NCBI GenBank assembly: GCA_004297485.1
Contig: SCTM01000145.1
Span: 62,001-126,000, forward strand
Origin: Rhodospirillaceae bacterium
GTDB taxonomy: Bacteria; Pseudomonadota; Alphaproteobacteria; Rhodospirillales; Rhodospirillaceae
Reading direction: 5' to 3'
DNA length: 64,000 nucleotides
The translations under genes and the position numbers were made by a program. The notes under the pieces were generated by a model. The model was not told where the DNA came from. It saw only the letters and a program-made list of their open reading frames with translations, and ran no database searches. Below are positions 8,700-19,307 of this stretch, piece by piece; within the stretch, counting starts at the first letter, position 1; every line of letters starts with the position of its first letter.

Positions 8700-9695
8700 A
8701 TGCAAGATCGTAAGCCGGGACGGGTGCTTGTAACCGGTGGCGCCGGGTATGTGGGCAGCCACGCCGTTCTCGCTCTGCTGGACCGGGGATGGCAGGTCGT
8801 TGTCGTCGATGACTTGTCCACGGGCAGCCGCCGGCTGGTGCCGGAGGGGGTGCCGCTCCACGTGGGCGACGTCGGCACCGAGGCATTCATGGCGCCGGTG
8901 CTCGCGGCGATACGGCCGGACGCGATCCTCCACTTCGCGGCGTCCATCAGCGTCCCAGAATCCGTCAGCAACCCCGAAAAATACCTGCGCAACAATTTCG
9001 AGGTTAGCGATCGATTGATAAAGATGTGCATTGCCGCAGGTGTGGAGCGATTCATATTTTCATCGACGGCAGCGGTCTATGGCATGCCCGAACGCCTGCC
9101 GATCGGAGAAGATGCCGCCACGCGGCCGATCAATCCCTACGGCCAGTCGAAACTGATGACCGAAGACGTGCTGCGGGAGACCAGCGCCACGTCACAACTA
9201 CGCCATGTGACCTTGCGTTATTTCAATGTCGCGGGGGCCGATCCGGCCGGACGCTCCGGTCAGGTCATGCGTAACTCAACCAATTTGATTAAGACCGTGG
9301 CCGAACTCGCCGCGGGAAACCGGACCGAGCTTCTGATTCATGGCGATGACTACCCAACGGCCGATGGGACCTGCATCCGGGACTATATTCACGTCAGCGA
9401 TCTGGCCGATGCCCATGTGGCCGCCCTCGACTACCTTATGGCCGGTGGTCCCAGTGAGATTCTGAACTGTGGCTATGGGCGAGGCTTTTCGGTTCTTGAG
9501 GTGCTGGCCGCCGCCGATGCCGTGGAAGGCCGGCGGTTGGCCTACCGCACCGGACCGCGGCGGCCGGGAGACCCTCCCGCTTTGGTAGCGGAAATCAGCC
9601 GGATTCGCCGGATATTGGGGTGGACTCCCTGCCGGGACGACCTGGAACTCATGGTCCTGAGCGCCATCGCCTGGGAACGTGGCCTGGCCGGATGA
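8700..9695 (+). CDS. galE: UDP-glucose 4-epimerase
   Basis: 331 residues, extended short-chain dehydrogenase. It has the NAD-binding VTGGAGYVGSH, the catalytic SSTAAVYG serine and YGQSK Tyr-Lys pair, LRYFNVAGADP, and GTCIRDYIHVSDLADAH, which is highly typical of GalE. It interconverts UDP-glucose and UDP-galactose in the cytoplasm and would feed the sugar transferases encoded nearby. ATG at 8700, 34 bases after the hairpin repeat. Confidence 0.92.
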   Translation: MQDRKPGRVLVTGGAGYVGSHAVLALLDRGWQVVVVDDLSTGSRRLVPEGVPLHVGDVGTEAFMAPVLAAIRPDAILHFAASISVPESVSNPEKYLRNNFEVSDRLIKMCIAAGVERFIFSSTAAVYGMPERLPIGEDAATRPINPYGQSKLMTEDVLRETSATSQLRHVTLRYFNVAGADPAGRSGQVMRNSTNLIKTVAELAAGNRTELLIHGDDYPTADGTCIRDYIHVSDLADAHVAALDYLMAGGPSEILNCGYGRGFSVLEVLAAADAVEGRRLAYRTGPRRPGDPPALVAEISRIRRILGWTPCRDDLELMVLSAIAWERGLAG

Positions 9696-9712
9696 GGCCC
9701 TCCGGACGGGCC
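9696..9712 (+). terminator. Possible terminator stem after galE
   Basis: GGCCC and GGGCC pair around a 7-base loop directly after the galE stop codon. No T run follows. The rest of the gap to 9968 shows no other clear feature. Confidence 0.3.
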
Positions 9713-9967
9713 CCAGGGCTAACCGATCCAAGGTTGAATCGGGTCATCCTGGTCTTAGAACTGTCTCAAAAAACCGATGGAAGTCCTTGAAGAGCCTAGG
9801 GTTGGCACCGTAATGTTCGAACAATGAACAGGTTTACCGCACAGAATGGCATAATGGGGAAACGGAACGGAAAATCGGGCTAGAGTCGCTATCATCCATC
9901 CGCTAACCAATCGAAATTTCATAAGATTGTATACTAGGGGCAAATCCGATGCCCCGAAGGGTCCACC

Positions 9968-11074
9968 GTGTCGTCGATGCTAAGCAAAGAGAAGCAGGAG
10001 AATCTGGGTCAAGACCGGATCTCCATGTTGGTTGTCGAGGATAACGAGTACATGCTCGATATTCTCGTCAATAGCCTGAAACGGATCGGATTTACGCGTA
10101 TCCAGAAGGCACACAACGGCAAAGAAGCCGTGGAATATCTTAAACTGACCGCCAAGGCCTTTTCGGGCGGCTCGGTCGAGCAGATCGACATCGTGATTTC
10201 CGATCTGGTGATGTCGCCCGTCAACGGCGTCCATCTGCTGCAATGGCTGCGGGACGACAAGGCTTCGCCCAACCGCTTCATGCCGTTCGTCATGCTGTCC
10301 GGCGCGGCCGACCGCCAGAACGTGGAGGAATGTCGGGATCGCGGCGTCAACGACTTCATGGGCAAGCCCTTTTCCGTCGACAATATTTATAAGGTGCTGC
10401 AGCGGATCATTGACGCGCCACGCCAATTCGTCACCACCCAAAGTTATTTCGGACCGGATCGCCGACGCTCGAACAAGGCCGGTCCCCCAAAGGGCATGGA
10501 GCGGCGCAAGCCCGATGAATCCCACGCCACCATCGTCTATGCCAAGGATCGGGTTGAGAAAGCCGCAGCGCCGAGCGACGTGTGGCTGTTCAAGCTGCCC
10601 AACTATCTCAAGCAAAAGATGGGCTCGAATGCCGCGCGTCAACCATTCGTGCTGCCGGAAGATGTGTTGGCTTCGGCCGAACAGAACCTCAAGCGTGAGG
10701 CCGAGGGCTTCCTGGGATGGGCCAAGACATACCTGGATAAACTATCCAAGCAGGTCTCCATGGCCAAGGAATTGAGCGGGGAGCGGACCGCTAATTTCGA
10801 AGAGATCAACCTTATCGCCCACGAGTTACGCGGTCAGGGCGGCACGTTCGGGTATCCCTTGATTACGGTATTCGGGAAGTCGCTCTATGACGTGACAAAG
10901 CCGCCGTGTCGCCAGGACGACGCGGGACTTGAAATCGTGAAGGCTCATATCGATACCATGCGCGCGGTCCTGAGGGAGAAGATCGCGGGCGACGGCGGCG
11001 AAGTGGGCCAGCAATTGTTCAAAGCGTTGAAGATGGCTATCGCAAAGTTTTCGGGAACCGCAGCTGCGGGATAG
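9968..11074 (+). CDS. Response regulator with C-terminal HPt-like domain
   Basis: About 368 residues from the GTG at 9968 (an ATG follows at 9977). Residues 17-150 are a receiver domain: acidic pair VEDN, phospho-acceptor Asp79 in ISDLVM, and MGKPFS with the conserved Lys. A basic linker follows (SYFGPDRRRSN and PKGMERRKPDES). Residues about 215-350 are helical and contain IAHELRGQGGTFGYP, a histidine-phosphotransfer motif with His285. No DNA-binding domain is seen, so it looks like a phosphorelay intermediate. A histidine kinase follows in the same direction and may be its partner. Confidence 0.8.
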   Translation: MSSMLSKEKQENLGQDRISMLVVEDNEYMLDILVNSLKRIGFTRIQKAHNGKEAVEYLKLTAKAFSGGSVEQIDIVISDLVMSPVNGVHLLQWLRDDKASPNRFMPFVMLSGAADRQNVEECRDRGVNDFMGKPFSVDNIYKVLQRIIDAPRQFVTTQSYFGPDRRRSNKAGPPKGMERRKPDESHATIVYAKDRVEKAAAPSDVWLFKLPNYLKQKMGSNAARQPFVLPEDVLASAEQNLKREAEGFLGWAKTYLDKLSKQVSMAKELSGERTANFEEINLIAHELRGQGGTFGYPLITVFGKSLYDVTKPPCRQDDAGLEIVKAHIDTMRAVLREKIAGDGGEVGQQLFKALKMAIAKFSGTAAAG

Positions 11075-11215
11075 CCAGCGTCCGAGCTAGAGTCGTTACG
11101 AATTCAATGTCTGCATGGTCGCGTGCCGCTCGATCTCGCGAACGTTGGAGTCGCGGAGCTAGCGCGGGATCGGAGAGTCAGCACGTACCTTTCCCCCTGG
11201 CCGGACCAATGGTTT

Positions 11216-12970
11216 GTGAGCGCGCGCATTAAATCTCCAATCGGCCATGGCGGAATTTCCGCGGCGCGATACCTTCGCGCCGCGACGCTTTTGCTTATGT
11301 TCCTGTTCCTGACCGTCACATTCATCATGGGCGTCATGCGTGTGGCGGATGAATATGGCGACGCGATTGACGCAGCCCGCGACACCGCCCGCACAAATGC
11401 GGTCACTGCAGATGCCAACGCCATCGGCACCATCTGCGGCGCGGTCATGGTCGCGGCGGGCATCGCCGATGCGTATGGCGAACAACTCAGTTCCGGACGG
11501 CTCGACGTCGCCAATCTCAGCCAGATCATGGCCGACAAGCTGAAGTATCCGCCCAACGTGAGAGCGTATCTTTTGGTCGGACCGGAGGGGAAACTTATTA
11601 CCTACGCAGGCAACTTCCCGGCGGACAGAAACATCAACGTCTTCGAGGAAATGCCGACACTGCGACCCCCGCCGGATGTCAGACCGCGGTTCGTCGGCAA
11701 ACCGTTTAAAGGGTTCGACAAGGATAACCCCGAGCTGTGGTTCTTGCCTCTGGGCGTGCGCGTGGATAATGGCGGTGCGAAGCCGGCCGGGTTCGTCATC
11801 GCCATGGTGGATATCCGCCTTTTCCAGGAGTTTTATCGTTCCATCTCCACAAACCAGGGCGGACATATCGGGCTTTGGACGGCCAGCGGTTATCTTATTG
11901 CCGCCTCGCCCAACGCGGCCGCGCCGGTGGGAACGTTCGATCCTGCCGCACAAGAGAGATACACGACCGATGCCGAGGCCCTAGGGGTCGGCGAAATTCG
12001 GGTTAGCGGCCCGTCCGCGGGCGGTGAGATCAACGCCTCGGCGCGCGTTGGCAACTTGCCATTGATGATTTCAGTCGACCTTCCGGACGCGAATTACATG
12101 CGAGCGTGGCGAAGCATGCGCTCTCGCATGGCCCTCGCCGGGATCGGTGTTGTTTTGGCCACCACGGCTTTTGCCGGAATCATTCTCAGCCAGATGCAGC
12201 GGACACGTCGGAACGAGGAGGCGCTGCGCAATGCCAAGGCGATCGCCGAGGAAGCCAACGATGCCAAGAGTCGATTTCTGGCACATATGAGTCACGAATT
12301 TCGGACACCGTTAAACGCCATCATGGGGTTTTCGGACATTATCCAGAACAAGGCGATGGGCGATCCGCTGGCGCCTGTCTATGTCACATATGCCAATCAC
12401 ATATATCGCTCGGGCGAGCACCTGCTGGAAATCGTCAACGAGATTCTCGATATGGCCAAGATCGAGTCAGGCATCCAGTCGTTGCAGCAGGAAGTTATCG
12501 ATCTTACGGCGGTGGTTGAAAGCGCCGTATCATTTCTGGAGAGAATGGCGAGCGCCTCCCATCTCAAGGTCAAGACAGAAATCACAGCGCGGATACCCAG
12601 CTTTATCGGTGATGAGCGTTTCGTTCGCCAGGTGTTGATCAATCTGTTATCCAACGCGATAAAATTCTCACCGGCCGGCAGCACGGTGATCGTTCGCGCC
12701 GCCATCGCGTCTGATCAAGCGCTCGATTTGTCGGTGACCGACCATGGCCCAGGGATCGAGCCCATGATCCTGAAGCGGATCGGCGAGCCGTTTCTGCAAG
12801 GCAACCCCACATTGTCGCGTGCCGGTCAGGGAACGGGTCTGGGTTTGTCCATCTGCAAACACTACATGGACCTGCTTGGCGGCGCGCTTGTGATCGACAG
12901 CACCCTCGGCGCAGGAACGACCGTGACCATGCGTTTTCCGCGAAACCTGTGGAAAGATGGCGATCCATAG
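11216..12970 (+). CDS. Membrane sensor histidine kinase
   Basis: The frame is open from 11123; the GTG at 11216 gives a plausible start shortly before the first membrane helix (YLRAATLLLMFLFLTVTFIM). A periplasmic sensing region of about 260 residues follows, resembling Cache/PAS-like sensors, then a second helix (MALAGIGVVLATTAFAGIIL). The HisKA box is SHEFRTPLNAIMGFSDII (phospho-His about residue 360), and the ATPase domain has the N box LINLLSNAIKFS, DHGPGIEP and GTGLGLSIC. It probably phosphorylates the REC-HPt protein upstream, 141 bases away. The signal is unknown. Confidence 0.88.
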   Translation: MSARIKSPIGHGGISAARYLRAATLLLMFLFLTVTFIMGVMRVADEYGDAIDAARDTARTNAVTADANAIGTICGAVMVAAGIADAYGEQLSSGRLDVANLSQIMADKLKYPPNVRAYLLVGPEGKLITYAGNFPADRNINVFEEMPTLRPPPDVRPRFVGKPFKGFDKDNPELWFLPLGVRVDNGGAKPAGFVIAMVDIRLFQEFYRSISTNQGGHIGLWTASGYLIAASPNAAAPVGTFDPAAQERYTTDAEALGVGEIRVSGPSAGGEINASARVGNLPLMISVDLPDANYMRAWRSMRSRMALAGIGVVLATTAFAGIILSQMQRTRRNEEALRNAKAIAEEANDAKSRFLAHMSHEFRTPLNAIMGFSDIIQNKAMGDPLAPVYVTYANHIYRSGEHLLEIVNEILDMAKIESGIQSLQQEVIDLTAVVESAVSFLERMASASHLKVKTEITARIPSFIGDERFVRQVLINLLSNAIKFSPAGSTVIVRAAIASDQALDLSVTDHGPGIEPMILKRIGEPFLQGNPTLSRAGQGTGLGLSICKHYMDLLGGALVIDSTLGAGTTVTMRFPRNLWKDGDP

Positions 12971-12988
12971 GTCGGCGTGATCACCGAC
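12971..12988. terminator. Stem-loop between convergent kinase and cobQ genes
   Basis: A near-perfect palindrome, GTCGGCGTGATCACCGAC, sits in the 46-base gap between two convergent stops. It could serve both directions. There is no T run. Confidence 0.4.
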
Positions 12989-13016
12989 GTGACGGGCGCA
13001 AACCCGGTCGCGACAA

Positions 13017-14501
13017 TCAGGCGCGGCGTTCAGAATTATGTGCTGAGAGACCAGCGAGCACCGCAAGGCCATCCATATCGAGGGCGCGTTCGAGTTCCTG
13101 GGCCAGATCATCCAAAACGGCATCCATGACGCGCTCATGGTCACCCGCGCGGGCGGCCGTGCCCAGATGCTCCAGCATGTGGGCACGGAGACCGCCGCCG
13201 CCAAATAGGCCGTGCACATAGGTCCCCATCACACGTCCGTCCGTCGACACGGCGCCGTCGGGCGCGCCGTCCGCCAGCGTCAGGAACGGACGGCTCAGAC
13301 CCAGACCGGCGGTGCGTCCGCTATGAATCTCATAGCCGCTGAAAGATATGCTTCTGTCGGCCAGATGCCCCGTCACCTGACGCACGACCTTGTCGCCTGT
13401 CATCACCGTCTCGACGTCAAGAAAGCCAAGCCCCGGCGCAGCTCCCGGTTTGCCTTCAACCCCATGCGGATCGGCCACGTGCCGCCCGAGCATCTGGAAG
13501 CCACCGCAAATGCCGAGCACCCGGCCGCCCCGACGGACATGGGCGGCAAGGTCAATGTCCCATCCCTGGGCGCGCACGAACGCGAGGTCAGTTAACGTCG
13601 CCTTGGTACCAGGCAGAATGATCAGATCCGCGTCTCCCGGGAGCGCGGTTCCCGGAGGAACGAAGTCGAACCGGACAGACTCTTCTTCTTTGAGCGGATC
13701 AAACTCATCAAAATTGGCGATGCGCGACAGCAGCGGCACCGCCACCCTCACCCTTTGCGCCGCGCGGCGTTGATGCGTGCCCATCAATACCGCGTCCTCG
13801 GCGGGAAGGCGGCGGGCGGCGGCGAGCCACGGCACCATGCCGAAGTCGCGCCAGCCTGTGCGCGCGACGATTTCGGAGCGCCCGCCGTCGAACAGACTCG
13901 GATCGCCGCGGAATTTGTTGACGATAAAACCGCGGATCATCGCCCGGTCGGCGGGCGCAAGCACCGCGTGGGCGCCGACCAGCGCCGCGATCACGTGGCC
14001 ACGATCGATATCCCCGACCAGCACCACCGGAACGTCGACCGCGCGGGCAAAGCCCATGTTGGCGATGTCGCCGTCGCGGAGATTGATTTCGGCGGGGCTG
14101 CCGGCGCCTTCGACAATCACAAGCTCGCTCTCGGCTTGAAGATGCCGGAAGCTTTGGATGACAACCGGCAACAGATCGGCTTTTTGCCCCTGATAGGCGT
14201 GGGCTTGACTGCTGCCCGCGACACGACCGCGCACAATCACCTGAGCACCCGTATCGCTTTGGGGCTTGAGCAGCACGGGATTCATGTCCACCGTCGGCGG
14301 CACGCGGCAGGCCAAGGCCTGAAGCGCCTGAGCGCGTCCGATTTCGCCGCCGTCGGCCGTCACGGCAGCGTTGTTGGACATGTTCTGCGGCTTGAAGGGG
14401 CGCACGGCAAAACCGCGATTGGTAAAAAAACGGCACAGACCCGCGACCAGGACAGACTTGCCCACGTCCGAGCCGCACCCTTGAATCATCAGCGCCGCCA
14501 T
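13017..14501 (-). CDS. cobQ: Adenosylcobyric acid synthase (glutamine-hydrolysing)
   Basis: 494 residues from the Met at 14501 ([20 protein letters not shown]). It has the N-terminal P-loop-like ATP site of the dethiobiotin-synthetase fold and a C-terminal type-I glutamine amidotransferase with the nucleophile in [14 protein letters not shown] and a late His in GTYVHGLFG. CobQ amidates four side chains of adenosylcobyrinic a,c-diamide. It is the last gene of the riboswitch-led operon (37 bases after the ATPase gene), the only corrin biosynthesis gene here. Confidence 0.93.
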   Translation of the reverse strand: MAALMIQGCGSDVGKSVLVAGLCRFFTNRGFAVRPFKPQNMSNNAAVTADGGEIGRAQALQALACRVPPTVDMNPVLLKPQSDTGAQVIVRGRVAGSSQAHAYQGQKADLLPVVIQSFRHLQAESELVIVEGAGSPAEINLRDGDIANMGFARAVDVPVVLVGDIDRGHVIAALVGAHAVLAPADRAMIRGFIVNKFRGDPSLFDGGRSEIVARTGWRDFGMVPWLAAARRLPAEDAVLMGTHQRRAAQRVRVAVPLLSRIANFDEFDPLKEEESVRFDFVPPGTALPGDADLIILPGTKATLTDLAFVRAQGWDIDLAAHVRRGGRVLGICGGFQMLGRHVADPHGVEGKPGAAPGLGFLDVETVMTGDKVVRQVTGHLADRSISFSGYEIHSGRTAGLGLSRPFLTLADGAPDGAVSTDGRVMGTYVHGLFGGGGLRAHMLEHLGTAARAGDHERVMDAVLDDLAQELERALDMDGLAVLAGLSAHNSERRA

Positions 14502-14538
14502 GGCACCCCGGCCACGACCCACCGTGCGACGGGACGCA

Positions 14539-15318
14539 TCATGGCGGTCCCCGCTCCAGGATCTCGATCACCGGACCGCCCACGCCGGATCCAATATGGG
14601 CACGTATGCCATAGGCGGCCGCGAGGACAGCGGGCGAGAGCGCCTGAGCGGGAGCGCCATCAGCCAGGATACGTCCGCCGGCCAACACCAGAATGCGGTC
14701 GGCGGCGCGCAGGGCCATGTGCAGGTCGTGGAGCGTGATGATGATGCCACAGCCGTTTTGCCGGGCGAGACGGCGCAAGAGCACCGCCGCGTCCAATTGA
14801 TGTCCGGGATCAAGGCCGGCCAACGGTTCATCCGCCAACAGCCATTGCGGAGCGCCCGCCAGCGCCCGGGCCAACAATACCCGCGTGCGTTCGCCACCGG
14901 AGAGTGTGGCGACGTTGCGATGCGCGAGGTCGGTCGTGGCGGTGAGACTCAGCGCTTCATCCACGGCCGTCGCGTCGGCAGCGGACAATCCCCGCGCGCC
15001 GATGAACGGCGTTCGGCCCAATCCCACCAACGTGCGCACATCCACCGCCCATGCGACTTCGGGAATTTGAGGCAGGAACCCAATGTGCTGGGCGCGGGTG
15101 CGCGGCGCCAAGCCCGAGAGCATTTGATCACCCAGCTTTACGGTGCCGGTGTCAGGCCGGCGCAAACCCGCCAGGCAGGCGAGCAGCGTCGATTTGCCGG
15201 CACCGTTCGGTCCGATGATCGCGGTCACCTCGCCGGGCGCAAAGGTCGCGCTTACGCCCTGCAATACGTTTTTGGTGCCAAGGCGCACATGAAGCGCGGC
15301 AGCGGCCAGAGTCGTCAT
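14539..15318 (-). CDS. btuD: Cobalamin ABC transporter ATPase (BtuD-like)
   Basis: 259 residues with Walker [15 protein letters not shown], the signature [15 protein letters not shown], Walker [14 protein letters not shown] and the switch His in IITLHDLH. It is the FecCD/BtuCD-type ATPase that powers uptake of vitamin B12 or a related corrinoid. Its start overlaps the permease stop by 4 bases, showing translational coupling. Confidence 0.92.
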   Translation of the reverse strand: MTTLAAAALHVRLGTKNVLQGVSATFAPGEVTAIIGPNGAGKSTLLACLAGLRRPDTGTVKLGDQMLSGLAPRTRAQHIGFLPQIPEVAWAVDVRTLVGLGRTPFIGARGLSAADATAVDEALSLTATTDLAHRNVATLSGGERTRVLLARALAGAPQWLLADEPLAGLDPGHQLDAAVLLRRLARQNGCGIIITLHDLHMALRAADRILVLAGGRILADGAPAQALSPAVLAAAYGIRAHIGSGVGGPVIEILERGPP

Positions 15319-16310
15319 GCCAGCCTCCGGCGCTCGCTGATGAGCAACATCAGAAAGAACGGCCCGCCGAGCGCGGCCATAGCCACACCCAATTTCACTT
15401 CCGTCACCGACGGCGTCAGACGAACGGCAATATCGGCAACCAGTACCACCACGGCGCCGGCAAGCGCACTTGGAATCAAGAGGGCGCCGGGACGGGCCCC
15501 CACCAGCGGACGCATCAGGTGCGGGGTGACCAGACCGACAAACCCGATAACCCCGGTAACGGCGACACTGGCACCGGTGGCGAGACCGACACCGACCGCC
15601 AGCAGAAAGCGCGTCGTCTCAAGACGTATACCAAGGGAGCGGGCTCCGGTTTCGCCCAACGTCAGCGCGTCAAGCGCACGGCTTGCCACGACCAGAAAAG
15701 CGCACCCGGCAGCAATGAACGGCAGCGCGAAACGCACTTCCTCCATACTGCGATCGGCGAGCGAGCCCATGAGCCAGTTGATGATCTCGTTCACGGCCCA
15801 TGGGCTGGGTGCGAGGCTCAAAGCCAGAGCGACCCCCGCGCCGGACACCATATTCAAGACCACGCCGGCGAGGATAAAAGTCAGCATGCTCGACGCGGCG
15901 CCCGCCAACATGATCAGCGTCACGACACCGATAATCGCGCCGGCCATGGCACCCACGGGAAGCAACCAGGTCGCGCCGCCCATGGCACCGAAGTAACTCA
16001 AATACAACGTCAGGACCGCACCGAGTGAGGCCATGGTGGAAATGCCGAGAACGCCGGGGTCGGCGAGCGGATTGCGCGTATAGCCCTGAAGTGCCGCGCC
16101 GCTCATGCCCAACGCGACGCCGGTGGCGATCGCAAGAATCGTACGTGGCAGCCGCAACTCAAAGATAATCACCCATCGGGTATCATGACCCGCCGACGTC
16201 CAGGCGCTCCAGGGAACCCATATCTTCCCCGCACTGAGGCTGATCACACTCAGCACGATCAAAGCGGCGAGCAGAATGACGATCAGGGCGGGACGCGGCA
16301 TGACCTTCAT
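15315..16310 (-). CDS. btuC: Cobalamin ABC transporter permease (BtuC/FecCD family)
   Basis: About 331 residues from the Met at 16310 (MKVMPRPALIVILLAALIVL). The helices and the family stretches LRLPRTILAIATGVALGMSGAALQ, NPLADPGVLGIS and GFVGLVTPHLMR are clear. It forms the inner-membrane channel with the ATPase. The start overlaps the btuF stop by 4 bases; the longer upstream reading is inside btuF. Confidence 0.92.
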   Translation of the reverse strand: MKVMPRPALIVILLAALIVLSVISLSAGKIWVPWSAWTSAGHDTRWVIIFELRLPRTILAIATGVALGMSGAALQGYTRNPLADPGVLGISTMASLGAVLTLYLSYFGAMGGATWLLPVGAMAGAIIGVVTLIMLAGAASSMLTFILAGVVLNMVSGAGVALALSLAPSPWAVNEIINWLMGSLADRSMEEVRFALPFIAAGCAFLVVASRALDALTLGETGARSLGIRLETTRFLLAVGVGLATGASVAVTGVIGFVGLVTPHLMRPLVGARPGALLIPSALAGAVVVLVADIAVRLTPSVTEVKLGVAMAALGGPFFLMLLISERRRLA

Positions 16311-17179
16311 GGCAGAATCTCCGCGGCATGAATCCGCGCCGACGCGAGCGCGGCCGCGGTTTCGATCAGAACCGGTCCGCCGCAATAGAGCAGCCGCTCC
16401 GGGAATGTCGCCTGGACCATGCGGCCGGCAAGATGCTTCAGCGCCGGATGGCTCATGATCCGCTCCGCCCAGGTCGGCGCCCCCGGATAGGGCTCGCCGG
16501 ACAGAAGCACCTCCGGTGGATCGGCGATGACCTGTTCAAGGGCAACGTTCTGCCATTTCCTGAGACCATAGCGGTCGGCGACGTTGATAAAGCCCGTACG
16601 CTGCAGCATTTCATTCGCCAGGGTGCCCGCTCCCGGCGCCAAACCGTTCGGCTGAAAGATCAGCGCCGTCGGAGCCCGCGCGCCCGGCGGCGCCTTGGCC
16701 TCGTCCAACGCCGCTTCGATCCGGGCAACAACTTCGTTGCCGCGATCGACCCGGTCCACCAGACGCGCCACGTCCTTCACCTGTGCGATACTGTCGGCAA
16801 CGGACTCGGGAACATCGAATAGCGCCGTTCGCACACCGAGCCGGTCCAGGGCATTGCGGGTCGCCAACGCGTTATGGCGGCCGGCCAGAACGAGATCGGG
16901 ATGCAGCGCGATCACTTCCTCCGCCGTTTCGTAGACGATGGGCAATGCGGCGGCGACGGCCGCGACACTGGAGTCATGGGGCTCGCGCGCATAGTGGCTG
17001 AGCGCGGCGATCTGGTCACGGTCGGCCACATCCACGAGAATAGTGTCGAGACACGGGTTCAGGGAGATGACCCGATGGACTTCCGCGTGGACGGGAGCGC
17101 ACACCGTCGCCGCGAACATTGCGGCGACGGTAACGATGAACCTCTGGCACACAACCCTCATGTGAAAATCGTGCGCCAT
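16307..17179 (-). CDS. btuF: Periplasmic corrinoid-binding protein (BtuF-like)
   Basis: 290 residues. A signal peptide (VTVAAMFAATVCAPVHA) is followed by the class III binding-protein pattern HRVISLNPCLDTILVDV and LHPDLVLAGRHNA. It captures corrinoid in the periplasm for BtuCD. It starts 14 bases after btuB stops. An internal Met at 17161 could be the true start. Confidence 0.9.
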   Translation of the reverse strand: MAHDFHMRVVCQRFIVTVAAMFAATVCAPVHAEVHRVISLNPCLDTILVDVADRDQIAALSHYAREPHDSSVAAVAAALPIVYETAEEVIALHPDLVLAGRHNALATRNALDRLGVRTALFDVPESVADSIAQVKDVARLVDRVDRGNEVVARIEAALDEAKAPPGARAPTALIFQPNGLAPGAGTLANEMLQRTGFINVADRYGLRKWQNVALEQVIADPPEVLLSGEPYPGAPTWAERIMSHPALKHLAGRMVQATFPERLLYCGGPVLIETAAALASARIHAAEILP

Positions 17180-17193
17180 ATTGCGATCATGCG

Positions 17194-19146
17194 TTAGAAG
17201 CGGGCGCGAATTCCGCCGTACACCCCGCGCCCCAGGGAACCATAGCTGCGTGCGGTCGCATGAGCTTTATCGAACAAATTCTCGATACGGCCATAGACTT
17301 CCACCGACGTGTTGATCGGTACCGCGGCATGTAAATCCACCAATACGTAGCTTGGCAGCACAACACTGTTCGCCGCGTTGTCGAAGGTATTACCCGCATA
17401 GGTTAATCCAATACCCGTGGAGATGTCCCTTGGCCACATATAAGTGGCCGAGGCATTGGCCGTGTTACGGGGTCTGCGGGCCAGCTCCTTGCCGTGGTTC
17501 GGGTCGCCCGCCGAAGTATTCTTCGTATCCGTCAGGGTATAGTTGGCCTGAAGGGTCCATTGATCGACCTTCGCGGAACCGGATAGTTCGAGGCCTTGCG
17601 CCTTGGCCCGCGCGGTATTTTCATAAACGCCGAATTTCCCCGGCGTGCAAAGGGGATCGGCCGCTGGACAGGACACGAACGTAATCAGGTTCGAAGAATT
17701 GCGTAGAAACCATGTGGCCGACAGGACGATGGCGCCGTCGGCGAAATGTTGCTCGATGCCGCCGTCCCAACTGTTGGCTTGTTCGGGGCGAAGCGCGGTG
17801 TTTCCGTAAATACTATAGAGCTGATAAAGCGTCGGCGCTTTGAACCCCTGGCCGAAGCTGGCACGAACGACGGTGTTGCCGTCGTTGAACGCCCACGCCG
17901 CCGATGCCTGGCCCAAAGTGTGTTGACCGAACGTGTCGTGACTGTCGTGGCGCAAACCCCCGGTCAGGGTCAGACCCTTGAGGACTTCGCCCTGAATCTG
18001 CGCATAGCCGCTAACGAGCGTGGCATTCGCCAACAAAGCCGCCGGATTGGGATCGAAGTCGGATGGTGTCGTCACCCACATGGAGGACTTCTCGACCTCG
18101 GCGCCGAACACCGCATTCCAGTTTTCGGCAATGGCGAAGGTTCCCTGATATTCTCCGCGCTTGTTCTTGCCCGAGGACTCGAAGGTCACCGGCGTCACAG
18201 CCTGATCGGGATTGAAATAATCGCGGGCATGATCCGTGTAACCGAACGAGAGACGGTTTCTTAGCCGTCCGTCCCAAAGATCGAAATTCAATCCGGCGTA
18301 TCCGACGAGTTCCTTGGTTAGACCGTACTCGCGATCGTCGGCGAAATTATACAACGGCGGCGGAAATCCGTCGAAGTCGACATGCCCATGGCTGTAGGCG
18401 CCGCGAAAATCGGCGGACACGCCGTCAGCTATCTCTACGTGGACTTGCCCGCTTGCGCTGACGTCATGATAGCCATCGGGTTCGGTGCCGCCCGCGAACG
18501 CGGAGACACCGTTCGTCGTGTAGTAGCCGCCGGCCGCGCGCCACGTCACGCGGTCGCTCTTGCCGCCAACGCCCACGCGCCCGTAGCCGGTGCCGTAGGA
18601 GCCGCCCTCCGCATCAATGGAGACCTCCAACGGCTTGGTGGGCACGGCGGTGACAATGTTGACGACGCCGCCGATGGCCTCGCTGCCCCACAGTGTCGAC
18701 TGGGCGCCACGCAGAATCTCGATGCGCTGGATATCGCCAATCATCAGGTTCGCGAAGTCGTAGCCGCCGCCGACCAGCGAGGGGTCGTCCGCCTTGACGC
18801 CGTCGATGACGACAACGGTCTGATCTGACTCGGCGCCACGAATGCGGGCATAGGTCACCTGACCAACGCCGCCATTGCGCGAATAGGCAACGCCGGGCGT
18901 CTGCGCCAGAAGATCGGACACCGCGACGACTTGGCTGGACCTGATGGCATCTTCGGTCAGAACCGTCACCGACGATCCGACCTTATCGAGTTGCATCGGC
19001 GTACGGGTCGCGGTGACGACGATATCCTCGACCTTCGGCGCTTGAACGCCGGCAACGTCCGGGGTAGGGGCTTCGATGTCGGCGTAGGCCGAAACAGCGC
19101 CGAAAACACAGGCCAAGCACGATGTGGAAAATAGGAAGCGTCTCAT
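17194..19146 (-). CDS. btuB: TonB-dependent outer-membrane cobalamin receptor
   Basis: About 650 residues from the Met at 19146 (MRRFLFSTSCLACVFGAVSAYA, a signal peptide). The TonB box region is VEDIVVTATRT; the plug has LLAQTPGVAYSRNGG and IRGAESDQTVVVIDG, and a 22-strand barrel ends in GRGVYGGIRARF with a terminal Phe. Receptor identity rests on the family pattern plus the B12 riboswitch and btuFCD downstream. Confidence 0.93.
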   Translation of the reverse strand: MRRFLFSTSCLACVFGAVSAYADIEAPTPDVAGVQAPKVEDIVVTATRTPMQLDKVGSSVTVLTEDAIRSSQVVAVSDLLAQTPGVAYSRNGGVGQVTYARIRGAESDQTVVVIDGVKADDPSLVGGGYDFANLMIGDIQRIEILRGAQSTLWGSEAIGGVVNIVTAVPTKPLEVSIDAEGGSYGTGYGRVGVGGKSDRVTWRAAGGYYTTNGVSAFAGGTEPDGYHDVSASGQVHVEIADGVSADFRGAYSHGHVDFDGFPPPLYNFADDREYGLTKELVGYAGLNFDLWDGRLRNRLSFGYTDHARDYFNPDQAVTPVTFESSGKNKRGEYQGTFAIAENWNAVFGAEVEKSSMWVTTPSDFDPNPAALLANATLVSGYAQIQGEVLKGLTLTGGLRHDSHDTFGQHTLGQASAAWAFNDGNTVVRASFGQGFKAPTLYQLYSIYGNTALRPEQANSWDGGIEQHFADGAIVLSATWFLRNSSNLITFVSCPAADPLCTPGKFGVYENTARAKAQGLELSGSAKVDQWTLQANYTLTDTKNTSAGDPNHGKELARRPRNTANASATYMWPRDISTGIGLTYAGNTFDNAANSVVLPSYVLVDLHAAVPINTSVEVYGRIENLFDKAHATARSYGSLGRGVYGGIRARF

Positions 19147-19307
19147 GGGTTTCCCTTTCAAATGACGACAAACCGCTCGGACGCGAAGGCCGGGACTGAA
19201 ACGGGACACCGCTCAAGCACAGCCCGCGCGTCAGCGCGGTTCAAACAAATTGTCGTCTCTCGGGAAAAACCCGTTCGCGCGGCGCACCCCGGCCGGGCGA
19301 AGGACGA

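Noticed and set aside
13755..15996. Plus-strand frames over cobQ and btuD/btuC
   Set aside because: Antisense shadows of well-conserved genes.
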